A stretch of 64,000 nt of DNA from Rouxiella sp. WC2420 (GCF_041200025.1 NZ_CP165628.1:4464001-4528000), one strand, 5' to 3'. Numbered from the stretch's first letter, positions 40,514 to 51,546 are shown. The notes: generated by a model from the sequence alone, not told the origin. Program-made: numbers and translations.

Positions 40514-42760
40514 TCAGAAGCGGAAGGTTGCTGTTGCCTGAATCTGGCGATCGGTGCCCCAATAGCAGGCATAATCACGATAGCAACTGGCAACATATTC
40601 GCGGTCAAACAGGTTGTTTACATTGATGCCGACGGATGAGCCGGGCATGCCGAAACGTCCCAAATCGTATTTAACAGTGGCATCAACAAGCGCGTAACCC
40701 GCCACGTTGAAGGGCTTGTCGGTGTTATCACCGGTAGTGTAGAAACTTGAAGTTGCGCCTACGTAACGCACGCCAGAGCCCACGGTCAGGCCGCTTAATG
40801 CTGTTTCGTGGAAGGTGTAGTCAGCCCACAGTGATGCCATGTTGCGCGGCACTTCCACCGGGCGCTGGCCCTGATAAGTCGTGTCGTGAGTATATTTTGC
40901 ATCGGTAAAAGTATAAGAAGCGATTACGTTAATATTGGCATTAACGGCAGCTTTGGCTTCCAGTTCTAAACCGCGTGAACGGATGACGCCCGACTGAACG
41001 CTAAAATTGGTATTAGTAGGATCAGCCGTCAGATTATTGTCTTTTGTCAGCTGATAAACCGCCGCCGTAATGCTGATGGGACGATCGTTAGGGATATATT
41101 TCAGACCGGCTTCGTATTGCTTGCCAACGGACGGTTTGAATGGCTGTCCACCAGAGGTTGAACCGGATGTTGGTTCAAACGACTGACTGTAGCTAAAGTA
41201 CGGAGATATGCCGTTGTCGAACAGGTAATTCAAACCACCGCGCCAGGTAAATTTGTGGTCGGTTATCGAGGCGGTTGTTTCGGTGCTGCGAGTGAGCGTT
41301 GAGGTTTTTGCAATGTCATAGCGACCGCCCGCAGTCAGGATCCAGTGATTCCATTCCGCCTGATCTTGCGCATAGAAACCCGTCTGCTCCTGACGATTCA
41401 GAATATGGTAGGCGTAATAAAGAGCAGTCTTGTCATTGCCATATTGCGGAGCCAGCAGATTCAGGTTGGAGGCTGTACCGTAGTCTGCATCAATGTCATT
41501 ACGCATGCGCATATAATCGACACCCATCAGCAGAGTGTGATCAACCGCACCGGTAGCAAACTTGGCCTGTACTTGGGTATCTACGTCAAAGTTGCTCAGA
41601 TTTTCATTGGACTGCACGTAAGCGCGATTCAACGTTGCCGGGGCAGTGTAACCATTGCCATAGAAACCAATGTATTGCGTTTGCAGTTTGGTATAACGCA
41701 GATTTTGCCGCACGGTCCAGGTATCGTTGAATTGGTGATCGAAGCTGTAGCCGATCATTTTCTGGTTACGTGACATTTTGTTGTCTGCTTCGCCGTCGTT
41801 GAAATCGGTTGGCAGTTTGTGCGCATTGCCCGCCGCATCGTAATACGGCACAACCGTTCCCTGACGCGGCAGCCAGCCATAGAATCCAAGGTAAGGATCG
41901 TTCTGGAAATTGCTCAGGAAGGTAAAGTTGGTTTTATCATCAGGACGCCAGCTAAATGAAGGCGCGATGGAATAACGTTTTTCCTTCGACATTTGCTGTT
42001 GAGTGTCCTGGCTGTGCGCCACGCCGGTCAGGCGGTAAGAATAAACCCCCGCATCATCAATCGCATCGCTGAAGTCAAAACCGGTCTCATAAAGGTTGTC
42101 GGTGCCCATTTTAAACTGAATTTCATGCAACGGCTCGGTGGTTGGACGCTTGCTGACCATAGTGATAACGCCACCTGGATTGCTCTTGCCGTACAACACT
42201 GATGATGGCCCACGCAGCAGCTCCACACGCTCCAGCATGTAAGGGTCCATCGACACTTCAGAGTAGTTGTCGCCCTGTAACTTGATGCCGTCCAGATACT
42301 GGTTGGTATTGACTGAGGTGAACCCACGGATTTCGACCGCATCAATCGTGTTTGAGCTGCCACGGTTGGCAAAAATACCCGGCGCATAATTCAGAGCTTC
42401 TTTAACCGTTTTCGGCTGACGCATGTCCATCTCTTCGCGAGTAACCACGGAGATAGACTGCGGTGTTTTCACAATCGGCGTATCGGTTTTGGTGCCGCTG
42501 GCGCTATGTTTGGCGACGATAGTCGCTGCCGGGCCCCAGGCTGATTCTTGTGCCACGTTGTTAGCAGCATCACCGACGACGGTAATCGTGTCATTTTTTG
42601 GCGCACTGATGGCCGCTGTAACCGCAGAGGCTTGAAAAACAAAGCTGGCCATGGCTGCAGCCACGGTTAATGCGAGTTTGTTGGGAATAAAAATCTCTGA
42701 TCTATTTGGAATAATTTTAGTTGAGCAGTTTTTCACAGATGCAGTACGCATTTGAGCCAT
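40514..42760 (-). CDS. fhuA: TonB-dependent ferrichrome receptor FhuA
   Basis: Outer-membrane 22-strand barrel that imports ferrichrome using TonB-ExbBD energy; a phage and colicin receptor in E. coli. About 748 residues from ATG at 42760; an upstream frame to 42883 adds a non-signal sequence. A long signal region ends near ASAVTA. The TonB box DTITVV comes next. The plug domain (KTPQSISVVTREEMDMRQPK, LLRGPSSVLYGKSNPGGVIT) precedes the barrel. The C-terminus ends in Phe (RQIQATATFRF), as outer-membrane proteins do. First gene of fhuACDB, with a Fur-box-like sequence upstream. Confidence 0.93.
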   Translation of the reverse strand: MAQMRTASVKNCSTKIIPNRSEIFIPNKLALTVAAAMASFVFQASAVTAAISAPKNDTITVVGDAANNVAQESAWGPAATIVAKHSASGTKTDTPIVKTPQSISVVTREEMDMRQPKTVKEALNYAPGIFANRGSSNTIDAVEIRGFTSVNTNQYLDGIKLQGDNYSEVSMDPYMLERVELLRGPSSVLYGKSNPGGVITMVSKRPTTEPLHEIQFKMGTDNLYETGFDFSDAIDDAGVYSYRLTGVAHSQDTQQQMSKEKRYSIAPSFSWRPDDKTNFTFLSNFQNDPYLGFYGWLPRQGTVVPYYDAAGNAHKLPTDFNDGEADNKMSRNQKMIGYSFDHQFNDTWTVRQNLRYTKLQTQYIGFYGNGYTAPATLNRAYVQSNENLSNFDVDTQVQAKFATGAVDHTLLMGVDYMRMRNDIDADYGTASNLNLLAPQYGNDKTALYYAYHILNRQEQTGFYAQDQAEWNHWILTAGGRYDIAKTSTLTRSTETTASITDHKFTWRGGLNYLFDNGISPYFSYSQSFEPTSGSTSGGQPFKPSVGKQYEAGLKYIPNDRPISITAAVYQLTKDNNLTADPTNTNFSVQSGVIRSRGLELEAKAAVNANINVIASYTFTDAKYTHDTTYQGQRPVEVPRNMASLWADYTFHETALSGLTVGSGVRYVGATSSFYTTGDNTDKPFNVAGYALVDATVKYDLGRFGMPGSSVGINVNNLFDREYVASCYRDYACYWGTDRQIQATATFRF

Positions 42761-42794
42761 TGGTTTATCTCTGGAGAAATTTGAATGGGAATGG

Positions 42795-42816
42795 AAACGA
42801 TTATTATTATTATAAC
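42795..42816 (-). promoter_or_regulatory. Possible Fur box upstream of fhuA
   Basis: The minus strand reads TTATAATAATAATAATCGTT, an ATAAT-rich array with partial fit to the Fur consensus GATAATGATAATCATTATC, 35-55 bases before the fhuA start. Position and context favour a Fur site; the sequence match is only moderate. Confidence 0.45.
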
Positions 42817-42956
42817 GATCGCATGATATGCGTAAGCGTAAGGAAACTGCAAGAGCATTTACTTTTATCCATAGCCAAGACAAATAACGTTATCCATGCT
42901 TTGTTTGTGGTCAATAAACTGACAGAAAGCTGATAATTAAAGGGCTGGGTTCAGGC

Positions 42957-42985
42957 GAAAAAAAAGCGCGATTTTCATCGCGCTC
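42957..42985 (-). terminator. Rho-independent terminator of mrcB
   Basis: On the minus strand AGCGCGAT/ATCGCGCT with a GAAA loop is followed by a run of eight T. It lies 55 bases past the mrcB stop and separates it from fhuA. Confidence 0.85.
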
Positions 42986-43038
42986 TCTGTATAAGACTAA
43001 TTATGCTTATGACATGGTGAAAAATAACAGTGTCAGCA

Positions 43039-45672
43039 CTATTTTGAGCCGAACATGTCTTTTATCCAACCTGCTACGCCATTGCTTTCTTTCTGCTGGT
43101 CTTGCTGAGGCTGCTGCTGCGGTTGTCCCGGCATCTGTTGCTGCTGTTGCTGCTGCAAAAGTTGCTGTTGTTGTTGCTGCTGATAAGCCGCCGCCTGAGA
43201 AGCCTGACATAGCTGCTGGGCATTGTCTGTCCATACAGGAATAGTGCGCAGCCCGCCGCCGGTCAATAGGCCGCCGCCACCGTTACAGATAAAGTTTCCG
43301 CTGGAGTCAATATTCATCATGCTGACGTCGTCGGGAACTTGCAGATCCAATGGCGTTGGCGTGATATTACCCAGATAGCGGCTGTAGAGCTGCAATGCAC
43401 CGGTTGCACCCCAAAGTTTGGAAGGCTGGTTATTGTCACGCCCGACCCAGGTAATCGCGACCTGGTTGCCGTCGATACCTGCGAACCAGCTATCACGCAG
43501 TTCGTTGGAAGTACCGGTTTTCGCCGCCAGATGCAATTTAGGATATTTCACCGCCAGCGCGCGCGAGGTCCCTTCAGAAACAACCTGTTGCATGGCATAC
43601 ATGGTCAGATAAGCCGCTTCCGACGGAACAACTCGCTCTGCCTGCGGATAGCTCTGATACAGCACCGTGCCATCTTCAGCGATAACCGAGCGAACTGCAG
43701 ACAACGGTGCCTTGTTGCCGCCGCTGGCAATAGTCTGATACTCCTGCGCAACTTCCATCGGCGTCAGGGCAATCGCACCCAGCAGCATTGATGGCGTCTG
43801 ACTCAGAGACTCTTTAGGAATACCGAGATTAATCAGCGTCTTGGTTATGTTATCCAACCCGACAGCCATCCCGAGATTAACGGTCGGAACGTTCATAGAA
43901 CGCGCCAGCGCATCAACCAGCAGTACCTGACCACGGAACTGATTATCATCATTGTGCGGTGACCAGGTCTGGCCGTTCGACAATTTGATGGTCAGCGGTT
44001 GGTCAGCCAACACGGTATTCAGACGATATTTATTCGGATCGCTCAACGCGGTCAGATAAGTCGCAGGCTTGGCCAACGAGCCGACCTGACGACGAGCCTG
44101 CATCGCACGGTTAAAGCCAGCAAACTGGGTTTCGGCACCCCCTACCATGGCGCGGACTTCACCGGTGTAGCGGTCAACGATTACCATTGCAGTTTCGATG
44201 TCGTTGAATCCACTGCGCTTACGCAACAGAGGAACGCCCTCTTCCACCGCTTTCTCGGCACCGTCTTGCGCTATTGGGTCCAGCGTGGTGAAAATTTTCA
44301 CCCCTGACATGCCGGTAATCTTGTCGCCCAGCTTTTGCTGTAGCTCCTGACGGACCATCTGCATAAATGCTGGCTGAGGAGAAATCACCCCACCTTTTGG
44401 CTGCACGCCGAGCGGACGCGCACTGAGCATGTCATACAGCTCTTTGTCGATAATACCCTGCTCTTGCAACAGACGCAGAACCAGGTTGCGACGTTGCAAC
44501 GCCAGCGTCGGATTACGCCATGGGTTATACAGCGACGCACCTTTGACCATACCGACCAGCAGAGCTTGCTGGTCGAGGCTCAGCTCATCCACCGGACGAC
44601 CAAAGTAGTACAGGCTCGCCAACGGGAAGCCGCGAATCTGATCGGAACCGCTCTGGCCGAGATAAACTTCGTTCAGATAGAGCTCAAGGATACGGTCTTT
44701 GCTGTAGCGACCGTCCATCAACACTGCCATGTAGGCTTCGCGAGCTTTACGCCACAGGGTGCGCTGATTGGTCAAAAACAGGTTTTTAACCAGCTGCTGG
44801 GTCAGCGTACTGCCGCCCTGCACCGCATGTCCGGCAGTGATATTCGCCAGGAAAGCGCGACCGATAGAATACGGGCTGATACCGTCATGTTCATAGAAAT
44901 GGCGGTCTTCAGTGGCTATCAAGGTCTGTACCAGCAGATCCGGGAACCCGGCGCGTGGCACAAACAGGCGCTGCTCACCGTTTGGCGATTGCAGCATGGT
45001 TATCAGACGCGGATCGAGACGGAAAATCCCGAAATCGCGATTGTTATCCATGTTTTTGATTTCAGAAAGCTGATTGCCTTTGAAAATCAGCCTGGCGTTG
45101 ATTTGCCCTTCTTTACCGTCCGGGAAGTCAAACGGACGGCGCAGCAGGTCGATGTTTCCACCTTTAACGCTGAACTCACCCGGGCGCGTAATGCGCGTCA
45201 CCTGACGGTACTGGGTACCCTCAAGCAGGTTGATCATCTCTTTTTCGGTATAAGGCGAACCTGGCTCCAGCGTTACCATGCGTCCATAAACGGCGGCAGG
45301 CAATTGCCAGACTTTGCCATCAATGCGGCTGCGGATTTCGGAATCCAGGTACACGCCGTAGGCGGCCATCAATACCACAAATATAACGAATAATTTAATC
45401 AGCAGTCCCAGCCAGCGGCGTCTTTTACGCGGCTTTTTGCTGTTTCCTGCCTTGCCAGCCTTCCCTGATGCGGCGGTCTTACGGGTCATGCGCGACTCCT
45501 GAGGTGCTGCATTGCTTCTAACGTCATCATCTTCTTGCTCATCATCGCCCTGATAGACGTAGCGTGTATCTTCGTCTTCGTCGCGGTTACGACGCGCAGG
45601 ACGCCCACGTTTGGGCTTGGGGGGTGACGGTTTGCCTTTTCGGCCAATCGGCTCGCGATCATCGCCAGACAT
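43039..45672 (-). CDS. mrcB: Penicillin-binding protein 1B
   Basis: Bifunctional class A PBP that polymerises glycan strands and cross-links peptides, activated by LpoB. Its 877 residues comprise a basic cytoplasmic tail (1-85), one membrane helix (about 87-110), a UB2H domain (110-200), GT51 glycosyltransferase and transpeptidase. GT51 carries [12 protein letters not shown] and [13 protein letters not shown]. The transpeptidase shows the active Ser in [13 protein letters not shown] and [15 protein letters not shown]. The C-terminus is a glutamine-rich tail, [19 protein letters not shown] and more, longer than I expect for E. coli PBP1b. hrpB lies upstream and fhuA downstream, as in E. coli. 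Confidence 0.96.
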   Translation of the reverse strand: MSGDDREPIGRKGKPSPPKPKRGRPARRNRDEDEDTRYVYQGDDEQEDDDVRSNAAPQESRMTRKTAASGKAGKAGNSKKPRKRRRWLGLLIKLFVIFVVLMAAYGVYLDSEIRSRIDGKVWQLPAAVYGRMVTLEPGSPYTEKEMINLLEGTQYRQVTRITRPGEFSVKGGNIDLLRRPFDFPDGKEGQINARLIFKGNQLSEIKNMDNNRDFGIFRLDPRLITMLQSPNGEQRLFVPRAGFPDLLVQTLIATEDRHFYEHDGISPYSIGRAFLANITAGHAVQGGSTLTQQLVKNLFLTNQRTLWRKAREAYMAVLMDGRYSKDRILELYLNEVYLGQSGSDQIRGFPLASLYYFGRPVDELSLDQQALLVGMVKGASLYNPWRNPTLALQRRNLVLRLLQEQGIIDKELYDMLSARPLGVQPKGGVISPQPAFMQMVRQELQQKLGDKITGMSGVKIFTTLDPIAQDGAEKAVEEGVPLLRKRSGFNDIETAMVIVDRYTGEVRAMVGGAETQFAGFNRAMQARRQVGSLAKPATYLTALSDPNKYRLNTVLADQPLTIKLSNGQTWSPHNDDNQFRGQVLLVDALARSMNVPTVNLGMAVGLDNITKTLINLGIPKESLSQTPSMLLGAIALTPMEVAQEYQTIASGGNKAPLSAVRSVIAEDGTVLYQSYPQAERVVPSEAAYLTMYAMQQVVSEGTSRALAVKYPKLHLAAKTGTSNELRDSWFAGIDGNQVAITWVGRDNNQPSKLWGATGALQLYSRYLGNITPTPLDLQVPDDVSMMNIDSSGNFICNGGGGLLTGGGLRTIPVWTDNAQQLCQASQAAAYQQQQQQQLLQQQQQQQMPGQPQQQPQQDQQKESNGVAGWIKDMFGSK

Positions 45673-45866
45673 ACTTAATCTCCATCAGACCCGACTTATA
45701 AAAAAATGCCGGATGCTATTTACTGCGGTTATAAAAATTTAAATTCTAAAATAAGGGCTGTGTAAAACTGGCGCTTACTCTGTGCCTCACCTTTCACCTC
45801 GTCCAGAAGAAAGGTCTGAAAATCCTCTACGTTTCTGAATCTATTGCGGCATCAAGAACGACGGAT

Positions 45867-48305
45867 TTACGAATATTTTTTCGTGCGTTTTGTCGGCATG
45901 GCCTCCGCGGGATTGTCCGGCCACGGGTGTTTCGGATAGCGGCCTTTCATCTCTTTCTGCACTTCGCGGTAGGAACCTTGCCAGAAGGCGGCCAAATCGC
46001 TGGTGATCTGCAATGGACGATGCGCGGGAGACAACAGCTCGAGAACCACCGCGATGCGCCCAGCGGCCAACGTCGGGCTTCTCTGCTCGCCGAACATTTC
46101 CTGCAAACGCACCGAGAGTGCCGGCGGCTGGTCGCTATGATAGCGGATTGCCAGCCGACTGCCAGTCGGAACGGTGTAATGGGTGGGTAAATTAGCGTCA
46201 AGTTTCTGGCGCTGCTCCCAACTCGGCAAGCGCATCAAGGCATCAAACAGATCAACCTGTTGCAGCGCGCGCAGGCTCCTGACGCCGCTGAGCGAAGGCG
46301 ATAACCACTGCTCAAGGCTGTCGAGCAGGCTTTGCTCATCCGTTGCCGGCCATTGACCTTCAGGCAGCCATTTAGCCGCACAGGCCAGACGGATACGCAG
46401 CTGTTCTGCCTGCGGCGACCAGGTCAGCGCCGCTAATCCCTGCACGCGAATCCATTCGATTAACGCCTGCTGCAAATCCTCATCGGCCGGTTTGGCCTGC
46501 GGTTGTGCTTTCAATACCAACCTGCCAACTTGCCAGCGCCGCCATGCGCGCAGCGTGCCCTTTTCTTCGTCCCACTCCACCGCCGTCTGTTCTTTTACGA
46601 TCTTCGGAAGTCGAGCGGCCAACTGGGTAGCATCAAGCGTAATCGCCAGCAAAATTCGCGCATCGGGGCTGTTATTGCCCTGTAGTAACTGTGGAGCAAC
46701 CAGCCACGCGGCGCGGCTTAGCCCGTCGTCCTGAGGCAGCGATGCCCCAAGGCCGTTAGCCAGTAAATAACGGCCATCCAATCCTCGCCGTTCGGCAATA
46801 CGATCGCTGAACGCCTCTGCCAGCAGCCACGGCGCGAGCGAAGCATCCACTCCGCCGCCGGAATGCGAAAGCCGCTGACTCAGCTGGCGTGCGCGCCTTT
46901 GCCAATGCGGCTGAGGACGACTTAGCCAGTAATCGATATCCGGCTGGCCGCCGCGCGGGGGTTCTTCAATAATTGCCGCCAGCAAGGCTGCCGTCGCCAG
47001 TGCATCAGCGCTCTGGATTTCGGCCTGTACCAACATAGCCGCTAAACGTGGGTCACAGCCCAGTGAGGCCATTTTGCGACCCCGTGAATTCAGATTGCCC
47101 CGTTCATCGACCGCACCAAGCGAGGCCAGCAATTGTTGAGCCACGCGTAATGCCACGGTCGGCGGCACGTCCAGCCAGGTTAGCTGCGCGGCAGCTTGAC
47201 ATCCCCACTGCAACAGCTCAAGCCATAAACCGCTCAAATCGCTGTGCAAGATTTCAGCTTCACTCTGCGCCGCAGCACGCTCACCCTGCTCTTTACTGAA
47301 CAGATGCCAGCACTGTCCAGGCTCCAGACGCCCTGCACGCCCTGCTCGCTGGGTCATCGCGGCCTGACTGATGCGCTGGGTCACCAGGCGAGTCAGGCCG
47401 CTGCGGGGATCAAACTGTGCGCTGCGCTCGAGACCACTGTCCACCACCAGGCGAATACCTTCGATGGTCAGGCTGGTTTCGGCAATATTGGTCGCCAGTA
47501 CCACCTTGCGACGACCGGCTGGAGCAGGCTGGATGGCTTTTTGCTGTTGTTCCAGCGACAGCGCACCGTAAAGCGGGCACAGGTCAACATCATCGCCAAG
47601 CCGACCGCCGAGTAAATTCTGCGTACGGTTAATTTCCGCTACGCCGGGTAGAAAAAGCAGCATCGAGCCGCTATTTTCCGCCATCAGGCGACTAACAATC
47701 CGCGCAACTCCCTCATCCAGCCGCTCGTGACTGGCCAGCGGCAAATAATCACGCAGGACAGGGAAACTGCGCCCTTCGGAGATAATTACCGGCGCATCGG
47801 GTAACAGCGGTGAAAGCCGGGCGTTATCCAGCGTCGCCGACATGATTAACAGCTTTAAATCCTCTCGCAGCCCCTGCTGCACGTCTAAAAGCAGTGCCAG
47901 CGCGAGATCGGCCTGTAAGCTGCGTTCGTGAAATTCATCGAGGATCACCAGAGAGTAGTCGGCAAGCTCGGGGTCCTGCTGCACCATACGGGTCAGAATC
48001 CCCTCGGTGACCACTTCAAGTCGCGTCTCGGCGCTGACTTTAGATTCGGCGCGCATGCGGTAACCGATAGTCTTGCCCGGCTGTTCGTCAAGCTGCTGCG
48101 CCAAACGATAGGCCACGCTTTTCGCCGCCAGTCTGCGCGGCTCCAGCAATAATATTTTGCCTGAGAAAATGCCCGCATCGAGGATTTGCAGGGGCAGCCA
48201 GGTCGATTTACCTGCGCCAGTGGGTGCATGGAGTAACACTTGCGGCGCCTGTTGTAGCGCAGCAATAATTTGGTTGAGTACGGCACCGACGGGCAGTAAT
48301 GACAC
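45867..48305 (-). CDS. hrpB: ATP-dependent helicase HrpB
   Basis: DEAH/RHA-family RNA helicase-like protein of unclear cellular role. The start is taken as GTG at 48305 (VSLLPVGAVLNQII), which has GGAG five bases upstream and aligns with the E. coli start. This gives 812 residues against 809. An in-frame ATG at 48398 adds 31 residues not found in the family. Motifs in order: HAPTGAGKSTWLPLQ (I), LLEPRRLAAKS (Ia), LVILDEFHERSLQADLALA (II), LLIMSATLD (III), VVLATNIAETSLTIEGIRL (V) and TQRAGRAGRLEPG (VI). A conserved C-terminus ends GRYPKHPWPDNPAEAMPTKR. It is divergent from thpR. Confidence 0.95.
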   Translation of the reverse strand: MSLLPVGAVLNQIIAALQQAPQVLLHAPTGAGKSTWLPLQILDAGIFSGKILLLEPRRLAAKSVAYRLAQQLDEQPGKTIGYRMRAESKVSAETRLEVVTEGILTRMVQQDPELADYSLVILDEFHERSLQADLALALLLDVQQGLREDLKLLIMSATLDNARLSPLLPDAPVIISEGRSFPVLRDYLPLASHERLDEGVARIVSRLMAENSGSMLLFLPGVAEINRTQNLLGGRLGDDVDLCPLYGALSLEQQQKAIQPAPAGRRKVVLATNIAETSLTIEGIRLVVDSGLERSAQFDPRSGLTRLVTQRISQAAMTQRAGRAGRLEPGQCWHLFSKEQGERAAAQSEAEILHSDLSGLWLELLQWGCQAAAQLTWLDVPPTVALRVAQQLLASLGAVDERGNLNSRGRKMASLGCDPRLAAMLVQAEIQSADALATAALLAAIIEEPPRGGQPDIDYWLSRPQPHWQRRARQLSQRLSHSGGGVDASLAPWLLAEAFSDRIAERRGLDGRYLLANGLGASLPQDDGLSRAAWLVAPQLLQGNNSPDARILLAITLDATQLAARLPKIVKEQTAVEWDEEKGTLRAWRRWQVGRLVLKAQPQAKPADEDLQQALIEWIRVQGLAALTWSPQAEQLRIRLACAAKWLPEGQWPATDEQSLLDSLEQWLSPSLSGVRSLRALQQVDLFDALMRLPSWEQRQKLDANLPTHYTVPTGSRLAIRYHSDQPPALSVRLQEMFGEQRSPTLAAGRIAVVLELLSPAHRPLQITSDLAAFWQGSYREVQKEMKGRYPKHPWPDNPAEAMPTKRTKKYS

Positions 48306-48455
48306 AGCTTCTCCAGATAATTTCACATTGCGATAATGACGTTCAGGACGGGCATTGTAATAGAAAAAATTGTCGTCGGGCGGGATGAATTGTAGCATCT
48401 AGCCTCGCCGTGGGGATCTGTCCCCCCGCAGCGCTGTCTCGCTCAAGGAAAAACC

Positions 48456-48998
48456 ATGTCTGAATCACGCCGCCTGTTTTTTGCCCTGTCTCTGCCGCCC
48501 AGGTTGCAGAAAAACGTTATTCAATGGCGCGCTGACCATTTTGAACCTGACGCGGGTCGCCCTGTCGTTGCGGCGAATCTCCATTTGACGCTGGCCTTTC
48601 TTGGGGAGGTCAGCCAGCAAAAGGAAACCGCGCTACGCGAGATAGCTTCACGTATTCAGTCACCGGCCTTCAGCCTCAAACTCGACGATGTTGGTCACTG
48701 GCCCCGCCCCGGCGTGGTATGGCTGGGTACCCGCCGTGCGCCGCTGCCGCTGTTACAGCTTGCCTCTTTATTGCGATCGCACGCAGCGCGTAACGGCTGC
48801 CATCAGTCTACATTGCCGTTTCATCCCCACGTTTCTCTGCTGCGCGGCGCCACGCGTCCGGTTGCTTTGCCAGCCTTAACGCCACAGTGGCAACTTGATT
48901 CAACCGAGTTTTCACTCTACGAGTCCCGCTTTCATCGAGGACGAACACGCTATCAATGCCTGCAAAGCTGGCCACTGGTTACGCCGTCTGCCAATTAA
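48456..48998 (+). CDS. thpR: RNA 2',3'-cyclic phosphodiesterase ThpR
   Basis: 2H-family phosphoesterase (formerly LigT), which opens 2',3'-cyclic phosphates or joins tRNA half-molecules in vitro. The 180 residues carry the two HxTx-type catalytic motifs, NLHLTLAFLGEV and FHPHVSLLRGA. AAGGAAAAACC precedes ATG. It is divergent from hrpB and starts the thpR-sfsA-dksA run; sfsA begins 15 bases after it. Confidence 0.94.
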   Translation: MSESRRLFFALSLPPRLQKNVIQWRADHFEPDAGRPVVAANLHLTLAFLGEVSQQKETALREIASRIQSPAFSLKLDDVGHWPRPGVVWLGTRRAPLPLLQLASLLRSHAARNGCHQSTLPFHPHVSLLRGATRPVALPALTPQWQLDSTEFSLYESRFHRGRTRYQCLQSWPLVTPSAN

Positions 48999-49013
48999 TC
49001 AGAGAGTGATTTG

Positions 49014-49724
49014 ATGCAATTCTTTCCGCCGCTTCAACAGGCAACCCTGATCAAACGTTACAAACGTTTTCTCGCCGACGTTATTACCCTCGACGGCCGC
49101 GAACTCACCCTGCACTGCGCCAATACTGGCGCGATGACCGGCTGCGCCACGCCAGGCGATACGGTGTGGTATTCCACCTCGGATAATCCAAAAAGAAAAT
49201 ACGCCCACAGCTGGGAGCTATGCCAGACCCAGGCTGGTCACTGGATCTGCGTCAACACGCTGCGCGCCAACCAGCTAGTGCGTGAAGCTATCGAACAAGG
49301 AAGGATTACCGAATTATCCGGTTACAGTAAACTATCGGCAGAAGTGCGGTATGGTTCTGAAAATAGCCGTATAGACTTGTTATTGCAGGCGGACCAACAA
49401 CCTAACTGCTATATTGAAGTGAAATCTGTCACGTTATTGCAACAAGGCTGTGGTTACTTTCCTGATGCAGTAACGCTGCGCGGCCAAAAGCATTTACGCG
49501 AATTACAGGCCATGGCAGAACAGGGTCAGCGAACAGTACTTTTTTTCGCTGTATTGCATTCAGGCATTGAAACTGTCGCTCCGGCACACCATATTGATCC
49601 CCGTTACGCGGAATTGTTGACGCAGGTGCAGCAAAACGGTGTCGAAGTAATTTGTTATGGAGCCGAACTCTCTGCCGAGGGAATTCATCTCGCAGAGCGG
49701 TTACCGCTGGTAATTGCTGGCTGA
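49014..49724 (+). CDS. sfsA: Sugar fermentation stimulation protein SfsA
   Basis: Conserved protein linked to maltose gene expression in E. coli, with a nuclease-like fold and DNA binding. The 236 residues from ATG 49014 ([20 protein letters not shown]) match E. coli SfsA; a TTG one codon earlier is unlikely. Conserved blocks are [40 protein letters not shown] and [18 protein letters not shown], whose D...ExK residues resemble nuclease catalytic residues. Confidence 0.95.
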   Translation: MQFFPPLQQATLIKRYKRFLADVITLDGRELTLHCANTGAMTGCATPGDTVWYSTSDNPKRKYAHSWELCQTQAGHWICVNTLRANQLVREAIEQGRITELSGYSKLSAEVRYGSENSRIDLLLQADQQPNCYIEVKSVTLLQQGCGYFPDAVTLRGQKHLRELQAMAEQGQRTVLFFAVLHSGIETVAPAHHIDPRYAELLTQVQQNGVEVICYGAELSAEGIHLAERLPLVIAG

Positions 49725-49931
49725 TAATCAATAATTGAATCAATAGTAATGTACCCGAATTGAAGTCGTCAGCAGCCTAAAACCGTTGGCCGCGAATACG
49801 CTTTCCCTCACACGCTTGTCAAGTGCCTGTGATGAATAATTGCCAACTTCGCCACCATCTGGTATTTATAGCGGCCTGATTTTTCCCCCCGTTGGGGATC
49901 GATAGTGCGTTATGTATGTAGGAGAAGCATC

Positions 49932-50387
49932 ATGCAAGAAGGGCAAACCCGTAAAACCTCGTCCCTGAGCATTCTCGCCATCGCTGGGGTGGAGCCGTAT
50001 CAAGAGAAGCCAGGCGAAGAGTACATGAATGACGCCCAGCTGAACCACTTCAAAAAAATTCTTGAAGCATGGCGCAATCAGCTCAGGGATGAAGTCGATC
50101 GTACCGTTACACACATGCAGGAAGAAGCTGCGAACTTCCCTGACCCGGCAGACCGTGCCACTCAGGAAGAAGAGTTCAGCCTGGAACTGCGTAACCGCGA
50201 TCGCGAACGTAAGCTGATTAAAAAGATTGAGAAGACGTTGAAGAAAGTGGAAGACGAGGATTTCGGTTTTTGTGAATCCTGTGGCGTAGAGATCGGCATC
50301 CGCCGTCTTGAAGCTCGTCCTACCGCTGACCTGTGCATCGACTGCAAAACGTTGGCCGAAATCCGCGAAAAGCAGATGGCTGGTTAA
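49932..50387 (+). CDS. dksA: RNA polymerase-binding transcription factor DksA
   Basis: Binds the RNA polymerase secondary channel and, with ppGpp from RelA, represses rRNA promoters and activates amino acid genes. It has 151 residues, the E. coli length. ATG at 49932 follows GGAG; a frame starting at 49905 is rejected. The coiled coil carries the tip acidic residues in [15 protein letters not shown]. The C4 zinc finger is [18 protein letters not shown]...CIDC. The 207-base gap after sfsA probably holds its own promoter. Confidence 0.98.
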   Translation: MQEGQTRKTSSLSILAIAGVEPYQEKPGEEYMNDAQLNHFKKILEAWRNQLRDEVDRTVTHMQEEAANFPDPADRATQEEEFSLELRNRDRERKLIKKIEKTLKKVEDEDFGFCESCGVEIGIRRLEARPTADLCIDCKTLAEIREKQMAG

Positions 50388-50404
50388 TTGCACGGGAGAC
50401 ATGT

Positions 50405-50520
50405 TCGAGTCATTGGAATTGCAGCAAGGCAGCAAGCGCGAAGATCTGGATGAGCCTACACAAGTAAGTAATTCTGGTGAACAAACGACACTGGCATCGC
50501 TGCATTTCCATTAACGATGA
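50405..50520 (+). repeat. Diverged ERIC-like element between dksA and gluQ
   Basis: TTGCAGCAAGGCAGCAAGCG, then CACAAGTAAGTAATTCTGGT, then GATGAG follow the order of the ERIC-like units at 59.5 kb (CACAGCAAGGCGGCAAACGA, CTCAAGTAAGTGATGCGGGT) at roughly 65-70% identity by eye. The terminal inverted ends have decayed. Confidence 0.55.
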
Positions 50521-50573
50521 GCATTACGCGGTGCGGCATTACGATGCCCACCGCGATCTCCTGACGCCTCGCT

Positions 50574-51449
50574 ATGTTTACATCTCCCTATATTGGTCGT
50601 TTCGCACCCTCGCCTTCAGGCGACCTCCATTTTGGTTCATTGATTGCCGCACTCGGTAGCTATCTGCACGCCCGTTCTCTCGGTGGGCAATGGCACGTGC
50701 GAATCGATGATATTGATCCCCCACGCGAAGTTCCCGGCTCGGCTCGCCGCATTCTGACAATGTTGGAACATTATGGGCTGGAGTGGGACGGGGAAGTCGT
50801 TTGGCAGTCAAAACGCCATCAAGCTTACCGGGAAACGCTGGACTGGCTGCATCGACAGGGTAAAAGTTATTACTGCACCTGCACGCGTCAGCGCGTATCT
50901 CAATTAGGTGGAACCTATGACGGCCATTGTCGCTGTGCGGGTCACGGCGCGGAAAATGCGGCTATCCGCCTGGTACAGACAATGCCGGTTCACAGTTTCG
51001 ACGATGAGCTGCAAGGCAAATTTATCGCCGACACGGCTTTGGCCGAGGAAGATTTTATTATTCGCCGCCGAGATGGGCTGTTTGCCTATAATCTGGCGGT
51101 GGTGATTGACGACCATTTTCAAGGCGTGAACCATATTGTGCGCGGCGCAGACCTAATCGCTCCCACTGTGCGCCAGCTGTCATTGTATCGACACTTAGGG
51201 CTGCCCGAACCGGGTTATGTGCATTTGCCGCTGGCCGTAAATGCCAAAGGTGACAAGTTATCCAAGCAGAATCATGCCCCTGCTTTACCGGCTGGTGATC
51301 CACGGCCGATCATTGTGCAAACAATGTTATTTTTAGGACAATCTTTACCAGAATGCTGGCAGGATTTAACTTTGCCTTTATTATTACGCTGGGCAGTGGC
51401 GCATTGGTCGTTAAAAAAAGTTCCACGATCTGTGTCGATTCCCCAATAG
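50574..51449 (+). CDS. gluQ: Glutamyl-Q tRNA(Asp) synthetase
   Basis: Attaches glutamate to queuosine in the anticodon loop of tRNA(Asp). A 291-residue paralogue of glutamyl-tRNA synthetase lacking the anticodon-binding domain. It shows the HIGH-type motif [20 protein letters not shown], a zinc-binding cluster [20 protein letters not shown], and [11 protein letters not shown] in place of KMSKS. It lies between dksA and pcnB as in E. coli, where dksA and gluQ are partly cotranscribed; here an ERIC-like element intervenes. The C-terminus ends somewhat earlier than the E. coli protein. Confidence 0.95.
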   Translation: MFTSPYIGRFAPSPSGDLHFGSLIAALGSYLHARSLGGQWHVRIDDIDPPREVPGSARRILTMLEHYGLEWDGEVVWQSKRHQAYRETLDWLHRQGKSYYCTCTRQRVSQLGGTYDGHCRCAGHGAENAAIRLVQTMPVHSFDDELQGKFIADTALAEEDFIIRRRDGLFAYNLAVVIDDHFQGVNHIVRGADLIAPTVRQLSLYRHLGLPEPGYVHLPLAVNAKGDKLSKQNHAPALPAGDPRPIIVQTMLFLGQSLPECWQDLTLPLLLRWAVAHWSLKKVPRSVSIPQ

Positions 51450-51546
51450 GAATGGGATTCGGCATTCTCAAAGTAGCCCGCGTAAGCTATGATTAGCCGC
51501 TGTTTTCAAGTTGCGCCATTTTTATCCGACACTATCGAGGTGTACC

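Noticed and set aside
49745-49870. Possible further ERIC-like element upstream of dksA
   Set aside because: Only scattered agreement in inverted orientation; too weak to separate from ordinary dksA promoter DNA.
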